Origin: Alphaproteobacteria bacterium | GTDB taxonomy: Bacteria; Pseudomonadota; Alphaproteobacteria; Rickettsiales; UBA998 | Length of the DNA: 9,678 nucleotides | Direction: 5' to 3' | NCBI GenBank assembly: GCA_021730835.1 | Contig: JAKFYP010000023.1 | Coordinates: 1 to 9,678 of the forward strand | Shown: positions 1 to 5,577 of the stretch, piece by piece | How positions within the stretch are numbered: the stretch's first letter is position 1 | Layout of the letters: each line of letters begins with the position of its first letter | Translations under genes and position numbers: made by a program | The notes under the pieces: generated by a model | What the model was told of the DNA's origin: nothing | Seen by the model: the letters and a program-made list of their open reading frames with translations, nothing else | The model's database searches: none

Positions 1-480
1 GTTCTGAGCGCGCCCTATGGGCTTGTCAATCGCGTGATCGTTCCTGATACAGGTCATAGCCAGCAGGAAGAACGGTTCTTTTGTCTTGGCCGCGTTAATG
101 GTAAAATCATGACGGTTCGCTTTACTTTGCGTGGAAACGTCATCCGCATTTTTGGGGCGGGATATTGGCGAAAAGGGAGAAAATATTATGAACGGAAAAT
201 GGATGAGGACGGTTATACGGATGACCACGGTGAAATGGACGGTATGGAAGATAAACCGCTCAAAGACTTTCTTCCTCCGCCCGAAGAACTGAAATCATGG
301 CCTGTGTATGTCCTGAGCAGCGATGAAGAAAAGGAAAAAGACACCGTTGAAATCACTTTTCCCATGTCGCGGCGTAAATACGAATTCCTGTTGCGGGAAG
401 CCAAAGAGCGCCATATCCCGTGGCAGTCCGTGATGAAAGACCTGATCGACCGCCACATGCGGGAGCGGGAGAAGCATTGA
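1..480 (+). CDS. BrnT-like toxin fused in frame to a CopG-like antitoxin domain (5' truncated)
   Basis: The frame is open to the left window edge, so the true start is outside; the first start codon inside is GTG at 34. The first part, to about codon 55 counted from that GTG, resembles the C-terminal half of BrnT, the ribonuclease toxin of type II BrnTA modules: it has EERFFCLGR, a VRFTLRG strand and IRIFGAGYWRKGRKYYER. Without a stop it continues through an acidic linker into DFLPPPEEL and a ribbon-helix-helix-like C-terminus (VEITFPMSRRKYEFLLREAK, then WQSVMKDLIDRHM). That is the pattern of CopG-type antitoxins normally encoded by a separate gene after brnT. In-frame ATGs at 199, 229 and 238 could allow separate antitoxin synthesis, but none has a good Shine-Dalgarno. 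The family assignment is from remembered motifs; the fusion itself is seen directly. It may be a decayed module, since the BrnT catalytic N-terminal part cannot be examined. Confidence 0.7.
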   Translation, partial: VLSAPYGLVNRVIVPDTGHSQQEERFFCLGRVNGKIMTVRFTLRGNVIRIFGAGYWRKGRKYYERKMDEDGYTDDHGEMDGMEDKPLKDFLPPPEELKSWPVYVLSSDEEKEKDTVEITFPMSRRKYEFLLREAKERHIPWQSVMKDLIDRHMREREKH

Positions 481-490
481 GGGAGAAGCG

Positions 491-537
491 GAGATTGGAG
501 GTTGGAAGTTAGGAAATTGAGGGTTAGAGGTTGGAAG
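491..537. repeat. Degenerate heptanucleotide array (aggttgg-like)
   Basis: A purine-rich stretch after the toxin/antitoxin frame in which TT dinucleotides start at 495, 502, 509, 517, 524 and 531, a spacing of 7, 7, 8, 7 and 7. The 11-mer gaggttggaag occurs at 498-508 and again at 527-537. It reads as an eroded tandem repeat with a unit near aggttgg. No coding or promoter role is visible. Confidence 0.5.
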
Positions 538-557
538 CATAAATGAAACGATACACC

Positions 558-655
558 CGTCATTACCCGAATTTTGCATAGCAAAATTATAGGGTAATCT
601 CGCGCTGTATATCACCAGATTGCCCTATAATCGCTTCGCGATTCGGGCAATAACG
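558..655. repeat. Paired REP-like hairpins, upstream copy (BIME-like)
   Basis: Two inverted hairpin units. Unit 1 has lower stem ATTACCC 562-568 with GGGTAAT 592-598, an internal loop of G against ATA, and upper stem AATTTTGC 570-577 with GCAAAATT 581-588. Unit 2, inverted, has lower stem ATTGCCC 619-625 with GGGCAAT 645-651, an internal loop of TAT against C, and upper stem AATCGC 629-634 with GCGATT 638-643. A cgtc/cgtt tetramer lies just outside each unit. The A-T pair of unit 1 is replaced by G-C at the same step in unit 2, and the upper stems differ but still pair. It ends 18 nt before the GIY-YIG start codon. Confidence 0.9.
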
Positions 656-673
656 AAAACATAAGAAGACTCT

Positions 674-970
674 ATGAGCCGTTATGAAACCATTGCAGTG
701 TATATCATGGCAAATAGAAGAGATGGAGCGCTGTATACAGGAGTTTCTTCCCGGCTTCCTCAAAGAATTTATGAACATAAGCAAAGCTTAGCTGATGGGT
801 TTACCAAAAAATATAACATTAAATCCCTTGTGTATTATGAAGTCTGCGACACAATGGAACAGGCAATCAGCCGCGAAAAACGGCTAAAGAAATATAAACG
901 TGAACAGAAAGTCGCCTTAATAGAAAAAATGAATCCGGACTGGAAAGATTTATATGAAGAAATAACATGA
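674..970 (+). CDS. GIY-YIG nuclease family protein (small, stand-alone)
   Basis: This 98-residue single-domain protein belongs to the stand-alone GIY-YIG endonuclease family, which cleaves DNA with a conserved tyrosine, arginine and metal-binding glutamate. The motif reads VYI at residues 9-11 and YTG at 21-23. The expected arginine is R31 (LPQRIYEHK) and the expected glutamate E68 (ISREKRLKKYKR). GFTKKYNIKSLVYYE and the ending NPDWKDLYEEI match the small abundant alphaproteobacterial subfamily. The domain is full length and appears intact. The ATG at 674 has only a weak purine tract (aagaag) before it. The palindromes on both sides suggest a link with spread or processing of those repeats, analogous to RAYT proteins and REPs. 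The cellular role of this subfamily is not established. Confidence 0.9.
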   Translation: MSRYETIAVYIMANRRDGALYTGVSSRLPQRIYEHKQSLADGFTKKYNIKSLVYYEVCDTMEQAISREKRLKKYKREQKVALIEKMNPDWKDLYEEIT

Positions 971-973
971 CCT

Positions 974-1084
974 CGTCATTGCCCGAATTTTTTCAAACGA
1001 AGCGTCGGAAAAAATTATAGGGCAATCTCGTGATTCACTTTACGATTGCCCTATAATTTGCTCACGCAAATTCGGGCAATGACG
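974..1084. repeat. Paired REP-like hairpins, downstream copy (BIME-like)
   Basis: The architecture is the same as in the upstream copy. Unit 3 has lower stem ATTGCCC 978-984 with GGGCAAT 1020-1026, an internal loop of G against ATA, upper stem AATTTTTTC 986-994 with GAAAAAATT 1008-1016, and a 13-nt loop. Unit 4, inverted, has lower stem ATTGCCC 1045-1051 with GGGCAAT 1074-1080, upper stem AATTTGC 1055-1061 with GCAAATT 1066-1072, and loop TCAC. The two units are also inverted repeats of each other: 17 outer bases (974-990 with 1068-1084) and 16 inner bases (1012-1027 with 1044-1059) match perfectly. It starts 3 nt after the GIY-YIG stop codon and ends 29 nt before nrdB. Confidence 0.92.
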
Positions 1085-1113
1085 AATAAACCCCTCACCA
1101 CTACGGAGCAACC

Positions 1114-2073
1114 ATGACCCTACTCGACGCCGAACCGATTTATAAGCCGTTCAACTACCCGTGGGCGTATGACGCCTGGCTGATGCAGCAGCGCATTCAC
1201 TGGCTGCCCGAGGAAGTGCCGCTGGCCGACGACGTGAAAGACTGGAAGGCCGTGCTTTCCGCCGATGAGAAGCATTTGCTCACGCAGATTTTCCGCTTTT
1301 TCACCCAGTCGGATATCGAGGTCAACAACTGCTATATGCGGCATTACTCCCGCGTTTTCCAGCCGACGGAAGTGCAGATGATGCTGGCGGCGTTCTCCAA
1401 TATGGAAACCATCCATATCGCCGCCTATTCGCATTTGCTCGATACGCTCGGTATCCCGGAAACCGAGTACCAGGCCTTCCTCAAATACAAGGAGATGAAG
1501 GATAAATACGACTACATGCACCAGTTCGGCACGGAAACCAAAGACGGCATAGCGCAGACGCTCGCCGCCTTCGGGGCGTTCACCGAGGGGCTGCAACTCT
1601 TTGCATCCTTCGCCATCCTGCTCAACTTCCAGCGTTTCGGCAAGATGAAAGGCATGGGGCAGATCGTCGCATGGTCGGCGCGGGACGAGACCCTGCATAC
1701 CCAGTCTATTATCCGGCTGTATCGCACCTTCCTTCAGGAAAACCCGGAAGTGGAAACCGAACAGCATCACCGCGAGATTTATAAAATCTGCGATACCATC
1801 GTGACACTGGAGGATGCGTTCATTGACCTTGCTTTCGGCGTCGGCGGCATCGAGGGGCTGACCGCTACCGATGTGAAGCGTTATATCCGCTATATCGGCG
1901 ACCGCCGCCTGATGCAGCTTGGGCTGAATGCGCTCTATAAGATCGAAAAAAACCCGCTGCCGTGGATGGATGAAATCTTAAACGGCGTTGAGCATACCAA
2001 TTTCTTCGAGAACCGCGTGACCGAATACACCAAGGCCGCCACGATCGGCACATGGGAAGAGGCGTTTGCATAG
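1114..2073 (+). CDS. nrdB: Ribonucleoside-diphosphate reductase, beta (R2) subunit, class Ia
   Basis: The small subunit of aerobic ribonucleotide reductase holds the di-iron/tyrosyl-radical cofactor that drives reduction of NDPs to dNDPs in the large NrdA subunit. The 319-residue protein keeps all ligands at E. coli spacing: D67, E98, H101 (NMETIHIAAY), E158 (FTEGLQLF), E192 and H195 (ARDETLHTQS). The radical tyrosine position is Y105. The D-to-E gap of 31 and the E158-to-E192 gap of 34 equal those of E. coli R2. The C-terminus ends TWEEAFA, in keeping with the flexible NrdA-binding tail. The ATG at 1114 follows cggag at 1103-1107. No nrdA is in the window; the genes just upstream are accessory and may have been inserted between nrdA and nrdB. 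A hairpin at 2093-2122 follows the stop. Confidence 0.96.
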   Translation: MTLLDAEPIYKPFNYPWAYDAWLMQQRIHWLPEEVPLADDVKDWKAVLSADEKHLLTQIFRFFTQSDIEVNNCYMRHYSRVFQPTEVQMMLAAFSNMETIHIAAYSHLLDTLGIPETEYQAFLKYKEMKDKYDYMHQFGTETKDGIAQTLAAFGAFTEGLQLFASFAILLNFQRFGKMKGMGQIVAWSARDETLHTQSIIRLYRTFLQENPEVETEQHHREIYKICDTIVTLEDAFIDLAFGVGGIEGLTATDVKRYIRYIGDRRLMQLGLNALYKIEKNPLPWMDEILNGVEHTNFFENRVTEYTKAATIGTWEEAFA

Positions 2074-2092
2074 GGAATTGAGAGAAGATGGA

Positions 2093-2122
2093 GGAGAGAG
2101 TCCCGGTTAAGGGATTCTCTTC
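2093..2122 (+). terminator. Stem-loop after nrdB, terminator-like but lacking a U-run
   Basis: GGAGAGAGTCCC (2093-2104) can pair with GGGATTCTCTTC (2111-2122) in a 12-bp stem with two wobble pairs and loop ggttaa. It begins 20 nt after the nrdB stop. No T-run follows, so it may be a Rho-linked or mRNA 3'-end stabilising structure rather than a classical intrinsic terminator. Confidence 0.4.
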
Positions 2123-2198
2123 AGGAAGTTACTTATGTTCTTTGCGAACCTGAACACAGATTAATTCTGGCTGGATCGGAACCGGCAGACAATTTCTT

Positions 2199-3050
2199 AT
2201 GCACACCATTCTTGTTGTTACCGGCTATTCGGGCGCGGGGAAATCGGTGGCCCTCAAGGCGCTGGAGGACGCCGGTTATCAGGTGATTGACAACATGCCG
2301 CTTGAAGCCCTGTTGTCAGTCACCGAAGCGTTGCGCGGGCAGAATGTGGCGCTGGCGCTGGGATGCGACATTCGCAGTTTCGGCTTTACGCCGGGGCGGT
2401 TTTTTGAGGCGCTGGATGAACTGAAAGCCCGTAGCGGCATGGCGTGCCGCCTGCTGTTTTTAGCTTCCGACAGCGATACCCTGATGGCGCGGTTTCAGGA
2501 AACCCGCCGCCCGCACCCGTTTTCGCCCGACCGGCGCATCCCCGACGGCATCGCCGCCGAGATTGATTTTCTGGCTCCCTTGCGCGAATCCGCCGATGAG
2601 GTGCTCGATACCAGCCTGTTTTCGCCCCGCGATCTGGAACGTCATATGCTTGAGCGTTTCCGCCGCAGTGAGGACGGGCTGAGGGTGCAGGTGCTTTCCT
2701 TCTCCTATAAGGCGGGGATTCCACGGGAGGCGGATCTGGTATTTGATGTGCGGTTCCTGAGAAATCCTCATTACGACGCGGCGCTTCGCCCCAAAACGGG
2801 GCAGGAGCCGGAAGTAGGGGAGTATGTCGCACAGGACGCGCTGTTTTTGCCTTTTTTGCAGCAGATTCAGGGAATCATGGCGCTGCTCCTGCCGCGCTGG
2901 CGGGAGGAGGGCAGGCGGTTGCTGACCGTGGCGTTTGGCTGCACCGGCGGCAAGCACCGTTCGGTTTATCTGGCCGAAGAGCTGGGTAAACATCTGGAAA
3001 ATGAGGGCTATGTCACTAGCGTGCGCCACCGGGAGTTGAAAATCGGCTGA
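2199..3050 (+). CDS. rapZ: RapZ family nucleotide-binding protein (RNase adapter / YvcJ-like)
   Basis: A 283-residue P-loop protein of the RapZ/YvcJ family. In E. coli, RapZ guides RNase E to the GlmZ small RNA to control GlmS; in alphaproteobacteria the gene usually lies in the hprK-PTS cluster and its target is less clear. Visible family marks are Walker A GYSGAGKS (9-16), VIDNMP (29-34), the ETRRPHPFS block, and the C-terminal signature GCTGGKHRSV from residue 247, which belongs to the RNA/ligand-binding domain. Length is typical of the family. The start at 2199 puts the P-loop at residue 9 as expected, although no strong Shine-Dalgarno precedes it. hprK, its usual upstream partner, is replaced here by nrdB; the EIIA gene follows, behind a terminator. 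Confidence 0.93.
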   Translation: MHTILVVTGYSGAGKSVALKALEDAGYQVIDNMPLEALLSVTEALRGQNVALALGCDIRSFGFTPGRFFEALDELKARSGMACRLLFLASDSDTLMARFQETRRPHPFSPDRRIPDGIAAEIDFLAPLRESADEVLDTSLFSPRDLERHMLERFRRSEDGLRVQVLSFSYKAGIPREADLVFDVRFLRNPHYDAALRPKTGQEPEVGEYVAQDALFLPFLQQIQGIMALLLPRWREEGRRLLTVAFGCTGGKHRSVYLAEELGKHLENEGYVTSVRHRELKIG

Positions 3051-3058
3051 ATTTCGCG

Positions 3059-3095
3059 CCTGCAAAAAAGTAAAATTGAGTATTGCAGGTTTTTT
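3059..3095 (+). terminator. Intrinsic terminator after rapZ
   Basis: CCTGCAA (3059-3065) pairs perfectly with TTGCAGG (3083-3089) around a 17-nt loop and is followed immediately by six T (3090-3095). It starts 8 nt after the rapZ stop. The long loop makes it moderate rather than strong. It physically overlaps the predicted promoter of the next gene. Confidence 0.6.
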
Positions 3096-3104
3096 AGGTA
3101 TGAT
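3076..3104 (+). promoter_or_regulatory. Sigma-70-type promoter for the EIIA gene
   Basis: A -35 box TTGAGT (3076-3081) and a -10 box TATGAT (3099-3104) are separated by exactly 17 nt, each one or two changes from consensus. The expected start site is near 3111, giving a leader of about 55 nt to the ATG at 3167. The -35 box lies in the loop of the rapZ terminator and the U-run lies in the spacer. Confidence 0.6.
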
Positions 3105-3166
3105 GTTGCTGTGTAAAGCCCGAAAAGGGCAGGAAATAATATTGCAGCAACGGATAACGGCAGCGA

Positions 3167-3574
3167 ATGATTGGTCTGGTACTGGTAACGCACGGCGCAC
3201 TGGCGGATAACCTGCTGAAAGTAGTCGAACATATTATGGGTAAGCAGGAGCGCTTCGAGGTGGTCGGCGTTGACCCGGAAAGCGACCTTGCCCTGAGCCG
3301 CGAGCGAATCATAGAAGCGATGGAGGCGGTGGATACCGGGCGGGGGGTGATCGTAGCAACCGATTTGTTCGGCGGAATCCCCTGTAATCTGGCAATTTCA
3401 CTGATGCAGGGCAAATCGGTGGAGGTGCTGGCCGGGTTGAATCTGCCCATGCTGATTAAACTGATTAGTGTACGGGAAGCGTTGCCACTGTCACGCGCAG
3501 TCCACCATGCGTGCGAAGCAGGCAGGCGATACCTCGATACGGCACGTCATTTGCTTGATCTTGATACATTCTGA
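3167..3574 (+). CDS. PTS mannose-type EIIA domain protein
   Basis: A stand-alone 135-residue EIIA of the mannose (Man) family, a cytoplasmic phosphocarrier that accepts phosphate from HPr. The N-terminal VLVTHGALAD carries the phosphorylatable histidine H9, and DLFGGIPCNLA (66-76) is the second family signature. Length is that of an isolated EIIA-Man domain, with no IIB fusion. In alphaproteobacteria such EIIAs normally sit with hprK, rapZ and ptsH and act in regulatory rather than sugar-transporting phosphorelays. Here rapZ is present, but no ptsH or hprK lies within the window. It appears to have its own promoter (3076-3104). The Shine-Dalgarno before the ATG is weak. Confidence 0.92.
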   Translation: MIGLVLVTHGALADNLLKVVEHIMGKQERFEVVGVDPESDLALSRERIIEAMEAVDTGRGVIVATDLFGGIPCNLAISLMQGKSVEVLAGLNLPMLIKLISVREALPLSRAVHHACEAGRRYLDTARHLLDLDTF

Positions 3575-3585
3575 TGCAACTATGC

Positions 3586-3596
3586 CCTGCGGCAGG
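3586..3596 (+). terminator. Small hairpin after the EIIA gene (weak terminator candidate)
   Basis: CCTG (3586-3589) pairs with CAGG (3593-3596) around a CGG loop, followed by a T/A-rich tract. The stem is only 4 bp, so terminator function is doubtful. It is the only such structure in this 142-nt gap before divK. Confidence 0.2.
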
Positions 3597-3597
3597 T

Positions 3598-3614
3598 TTA
3601 AACGTTATTTTAAC
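3598..3614 (+). promoter_or_regulatory. CtrA-box-like sequence upstream of divK
   Basis: TTAA (3598-3601) and TTAAC (3610-3614) are separated by 8 nt. The Caulobacter CtrA consensus is TTAA-N7-TTAA(C), so the spacing is one too long; the N7 alternative has TAAA as its first half. The site lies about 105-120 nt before the divK ATG, and CtrA control of divK is established in Caulobacter. The match is imperfect and could be chance. Confidence 0.28.
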
Positions 3615-3716
3615 CCTTGCCATGTTACAAAGGAATGGCGCTGAAATACGCCGCAAAATGGGAATGCAACCGTGCACATACAAGCGATACCCGTGAACCA
3701 GAAACGCGATAAAAAG

Positions 3717-4094
3717 ATGATCCTGATCGTTGAAGACAACGACCTGAATCTGAAACTGTTTCGTGACCTGCTCAACGCCAACGGCTATGAAACGCAGGAA
3801 ACCAAGGAGGGCAGGGAGGCGATTGGGTTAACGAAAACCCTGATGCCGGATCTGATCCTGATGGATATTCAATTGCCGGAAATATCCGGTCTGGAAGTGA
3901 CCGAACGCATTAAGGCCGATTCGGATATTGCCCATATCCCGATTATCGCGGTCACGGCGTTCGCCATGAAGGACGATGAAGAAAAAATACTTCGCGCCGG
4001 GTGTGAGGCCTATATCTCCAAGCCCATTTCGATCAGCGATTTTCTCGGTGCGGTACGCAGGTTCCTCAACGAAGAAGCGCAGCTAGGGGCATGA
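3717..4094 (+). CDS. divK: DivK-like single-domain response regulator
   Basis: A receiver-only protein very close to Caulobacter DivK, the diffusible regulator that, when phosphorylated, acts through DivL/CckA to lower CtrA activity and couples cell polarity to division. Visible residues are the acidic pair E6/D7 (LIVEDND), phosphoacceptor D50 in LILMDIQLPEISGLEV, T80 in AVTAFAMK and K102 in CEAYISKPIS. No output domain follows. Numbering is from the ATG at 3717 (125 aa). In-frame GTGs at 3693 and 3672 would add 8 or 15 residues; the 3672 GTG has a gggaa tract about 8 nt upstream, so a longer start is possible. The stop overlaps the pleD start by 4 nt (ATGA), implying translational coupling of regulator and c-di-GMP effector. 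Confidence 0.95.
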   Translation: MILIVEDNDLNLKLFRDLLNANGYETQETKEGREAIGLTKTLMPDLILMDIQLPEISGLEVTERIKADSDIAHIPIIAVTAFAMKDDEEKILRAGCEAYISKPISISDFLGAVRRFLNEEAQLGA

Positions 4095-5554
4095 CGGCAC
4101 TTATACTGGTAGTTGACGATGTTCCGGCAAATGTCAAGTTGCTGGAAGCCAAGCTGGTGGGAGAATATTACGACGTTATCACCGCAAAGGATGGCTTCGA
4201 GGCCATCACTCAGGCCAAAAAACATAAACCCGATCTGATCCTGCTCGATGTTATGATGCCCGGTATGGACGGCTTTACCGCCTGCCGCAAGCTCAAGGAG
4301 GATATCGAGGTTTCCCATATCCCCGTAGTGATGGTCACGGCGCTCAATGAGATTTCCGACCGCGTGAACGGCCTTGAAGCCGGAGCGGACGATTTTATCA
4401 CCAAGCCGATCAACGATACCGCGCTGTTTGCCCGCGTGCGTTCGCTGGTGCGCATCAAGGTGCTGCTCGACGAATTGCGGCTACGCGAGAAAACCGGTCT
4501 GCAAATGGGGGTGCTCGGGGAGAATGAGAATATTTTTGCCTCGGATGTATCCGGCTCGCATGTGCTGGTGATTGATGACGACGTGGTGCAGGCCAACCGT
4601 ATTGAGGAAACGCTGAAAGAGAATTACCGGGTGACGCTCGTCACTGAAGTGGAGCATGCGAAGGAAGAGGTGGCGAAGCACGCGCCGACACTCGATCTGG
4701 TGATCGTCAGCACGCAACTGATGGATTCCGACGGGTTGAGGTTGGCTTCCCAAATCAAGAATTTTGAGGAATTACGCCATGTGCCCATCGTCATGATGGT
4801 GGATGAGGATGATACCCCGCTGATGCTCAAAGGGCTGGAACTGGGCATCAACGATTACCTGATCGTGCCGGTGGATACCAACGAAATGAAGGCGCGGGTG
4901 AAAACCCAGATTCGCCGCAAGAAATATCAGGAGGCGCTCAAGGAGAGCTATCAGGCCAGCGTTTCGATGGCAATTACCGATCAGCTCACCGGGTTATATA
5001 ACCGGCATTATCTCAACGCCCACCTGCAAAACATGGTCAATCAGGCAATGGCCAACCGCAAGCCGTTATCGGCGATGATGCTGGATCTGGATCATTTCAA
5101 ATCGGTCAACGATACCTACGGTCACGATGTCGGGGACGAAGTGCTGGTGCAGCTTTCCCTGCTGATTGCCAGTTCGACGCGTAGCGCCGATACGGCGGCG
5201 CGGCATGGCGGTGAGGAGTTTATCGTGCTGATGCCGGAAACCGATGTGGTGGCGGCCTATGAAATCTCAGAGCGTATGCGCACCAAGATAGAAGCCTATC
5301 CCTTCGCTATCTCGCACGCCGATAAAATCATCCATAAAACGATCAGCATCGGATTTGCAACGCTAAAGCTCGATGGCGACAGCGCCCATGACCTGCTGAA
5401 ACGGGCCGATGTCGCGCTATACGACGCCAAAAACAGTGGGCGCAACAAGGTGCTGCCCTCGCTTGAGCAGATTGCCGCCTCGCAGAGTCCATCAGGCCGC
5501 ATGGTTGCCTCAGGCGGCTCACGTTCTCACCCTCCGGAAGATACCGGGTTTTAA
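4091..5554 (+). CDS. pleD: PleD-like diguanylate cyclase response regulator (REC-REC-GGDEF)
   Basis: A 487-residue diguanylate cyclase that makes c-di-GMP from two GTP and in Caulobacter drives the swarmer-to-stalked transition. Receiver 1 (about 1-125) is intact: D9/D10, phosphoacceptor D53 (LLDVMMPGMDG), T83 and K105. Receiver 2 (about 155-275) is degenerate: the phosphoacceptor position is serine in DLVIVSTQL and the lysine position is valine in YLIVPVD. It therefore probably acts as a dimerisation adaptor, as in Caulobacter PleD. The GGDEF domain starts near DQLTGLYNRHYL. Its active site is GGEEF (373-377), with an inhibitory I-site R364-S-A-D367 exactly 5 residues upstream, so product feedback is expected. 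The tail after about residue 455 is low-complexity and longer than in the Caulobacter protein. The ATG overlaps the divK stop. Confidence 0.96.
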   Translation: MTALILVVDDVPANVKLLEAKLVGEYYDVITAKDGFEAITQAKKHKPDLILLDVMMPGMDGFTACRKLKEDIEVSHIPVVMVTALNEISDRVNGLEAGADDFITKPINDTALFARVRSLVRIKVLLDELRLREKTGLQMGVLGENENIFASDVSGSHVLVIDDDVVQANRIEETLKENYRVTLVTEVEHAKEEVAKHAPTLDLVIVSTQLMDSDGLRLASQIKNFEELRHVPIVMMVDEDDTPLMLKGLELGINDYLIVPVDTNEMKARVKTQIRRKKYQEALKESYQASVSMAITDQLTGLYNRHYLNAHLQNMVNQAMANRKPLSAMMLDLDHFKSVNDTYGHDVGDEVLVQLSLLIASSTRSADTAARHGGEEFIVLMPETDVVAAYEISERMRTKIEAYPFAISHADKIIHKTISIGFATLKLDGDSAHDLLKRADVALYDAKNSGRNKVLPSLEQIAASQSPSGRMVASGGSRSHPPEDTGF

Positions 5555-5566
5555 TCGCGGTTTTTT
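5534..5566 (+). terminator. Weak terminator candidate at the pleD 3' end
   Basis: CCGG (5534-5537) and CCGG (5544-5547) form a short stem around aagata, followed by TTTT at 5549-5552 and by a six-T run at 5561-5566. The stem overlaps the last pleD codons. It is too short to be convincing; the T-rich tracts between pleD and rnd are the main support. Confidence 0.25.
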
Positions 5567-5577
5567 CTCTCCCTTTT

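Larger units (their letters stand above)
558..1084 (+). mobile_element. Possible composite unit: GIY-YIG gene bracketed by REP-like palindromes
   Basis: The GIY-YIG gene at 674-970 is flanked closely on both sides by the same class of double palindrome, 18 nt before the start codon and 3 nt after the stop. The block is visibly more AT-rich than the nrdB gene that follows. This layout suggests the gene and its repeats form one inserted unit between the toxin/antitoxin remnant and nrdB. I see no clear target-site duplication and no transposase, so mobility is inferred, not shown. Confidence 0.4.

Noticed and set aside
188..292. Out-of-frame ATG at 188 with a good purine tract as a separate antitoxin start
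   Set aside because: The frame yields a short peptide without ribbon-helix-helix character and stops at about 292; the antitoxin-like sequence lies in the main frame.
558..1084. Possible CRISPR-like repeats
   Set aside because: Repeats are palindromic, only two double copies, and separated by a gene rather than by uniform spacers; no cas genes.
1120..1770. 216-codon minus-strand open frame
   Set aside because: It is the exact antisense of nrdB, explained by codon bias of a conserved gene; no domain recognised.
2460..3200. 246-codon minus-strand open frame
   Set aside because: It is antisense to rapZ, which carries clear family motifs, and it crosses the terminator/promoter region; no recognisable domain.
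3616..3646. TTGCCA / TGAAAT as a sigma-70 promoter for divK
   Set aside because: The spacing is 19 nt and both boxes are poor; not better than chance in an AT-rich gap.
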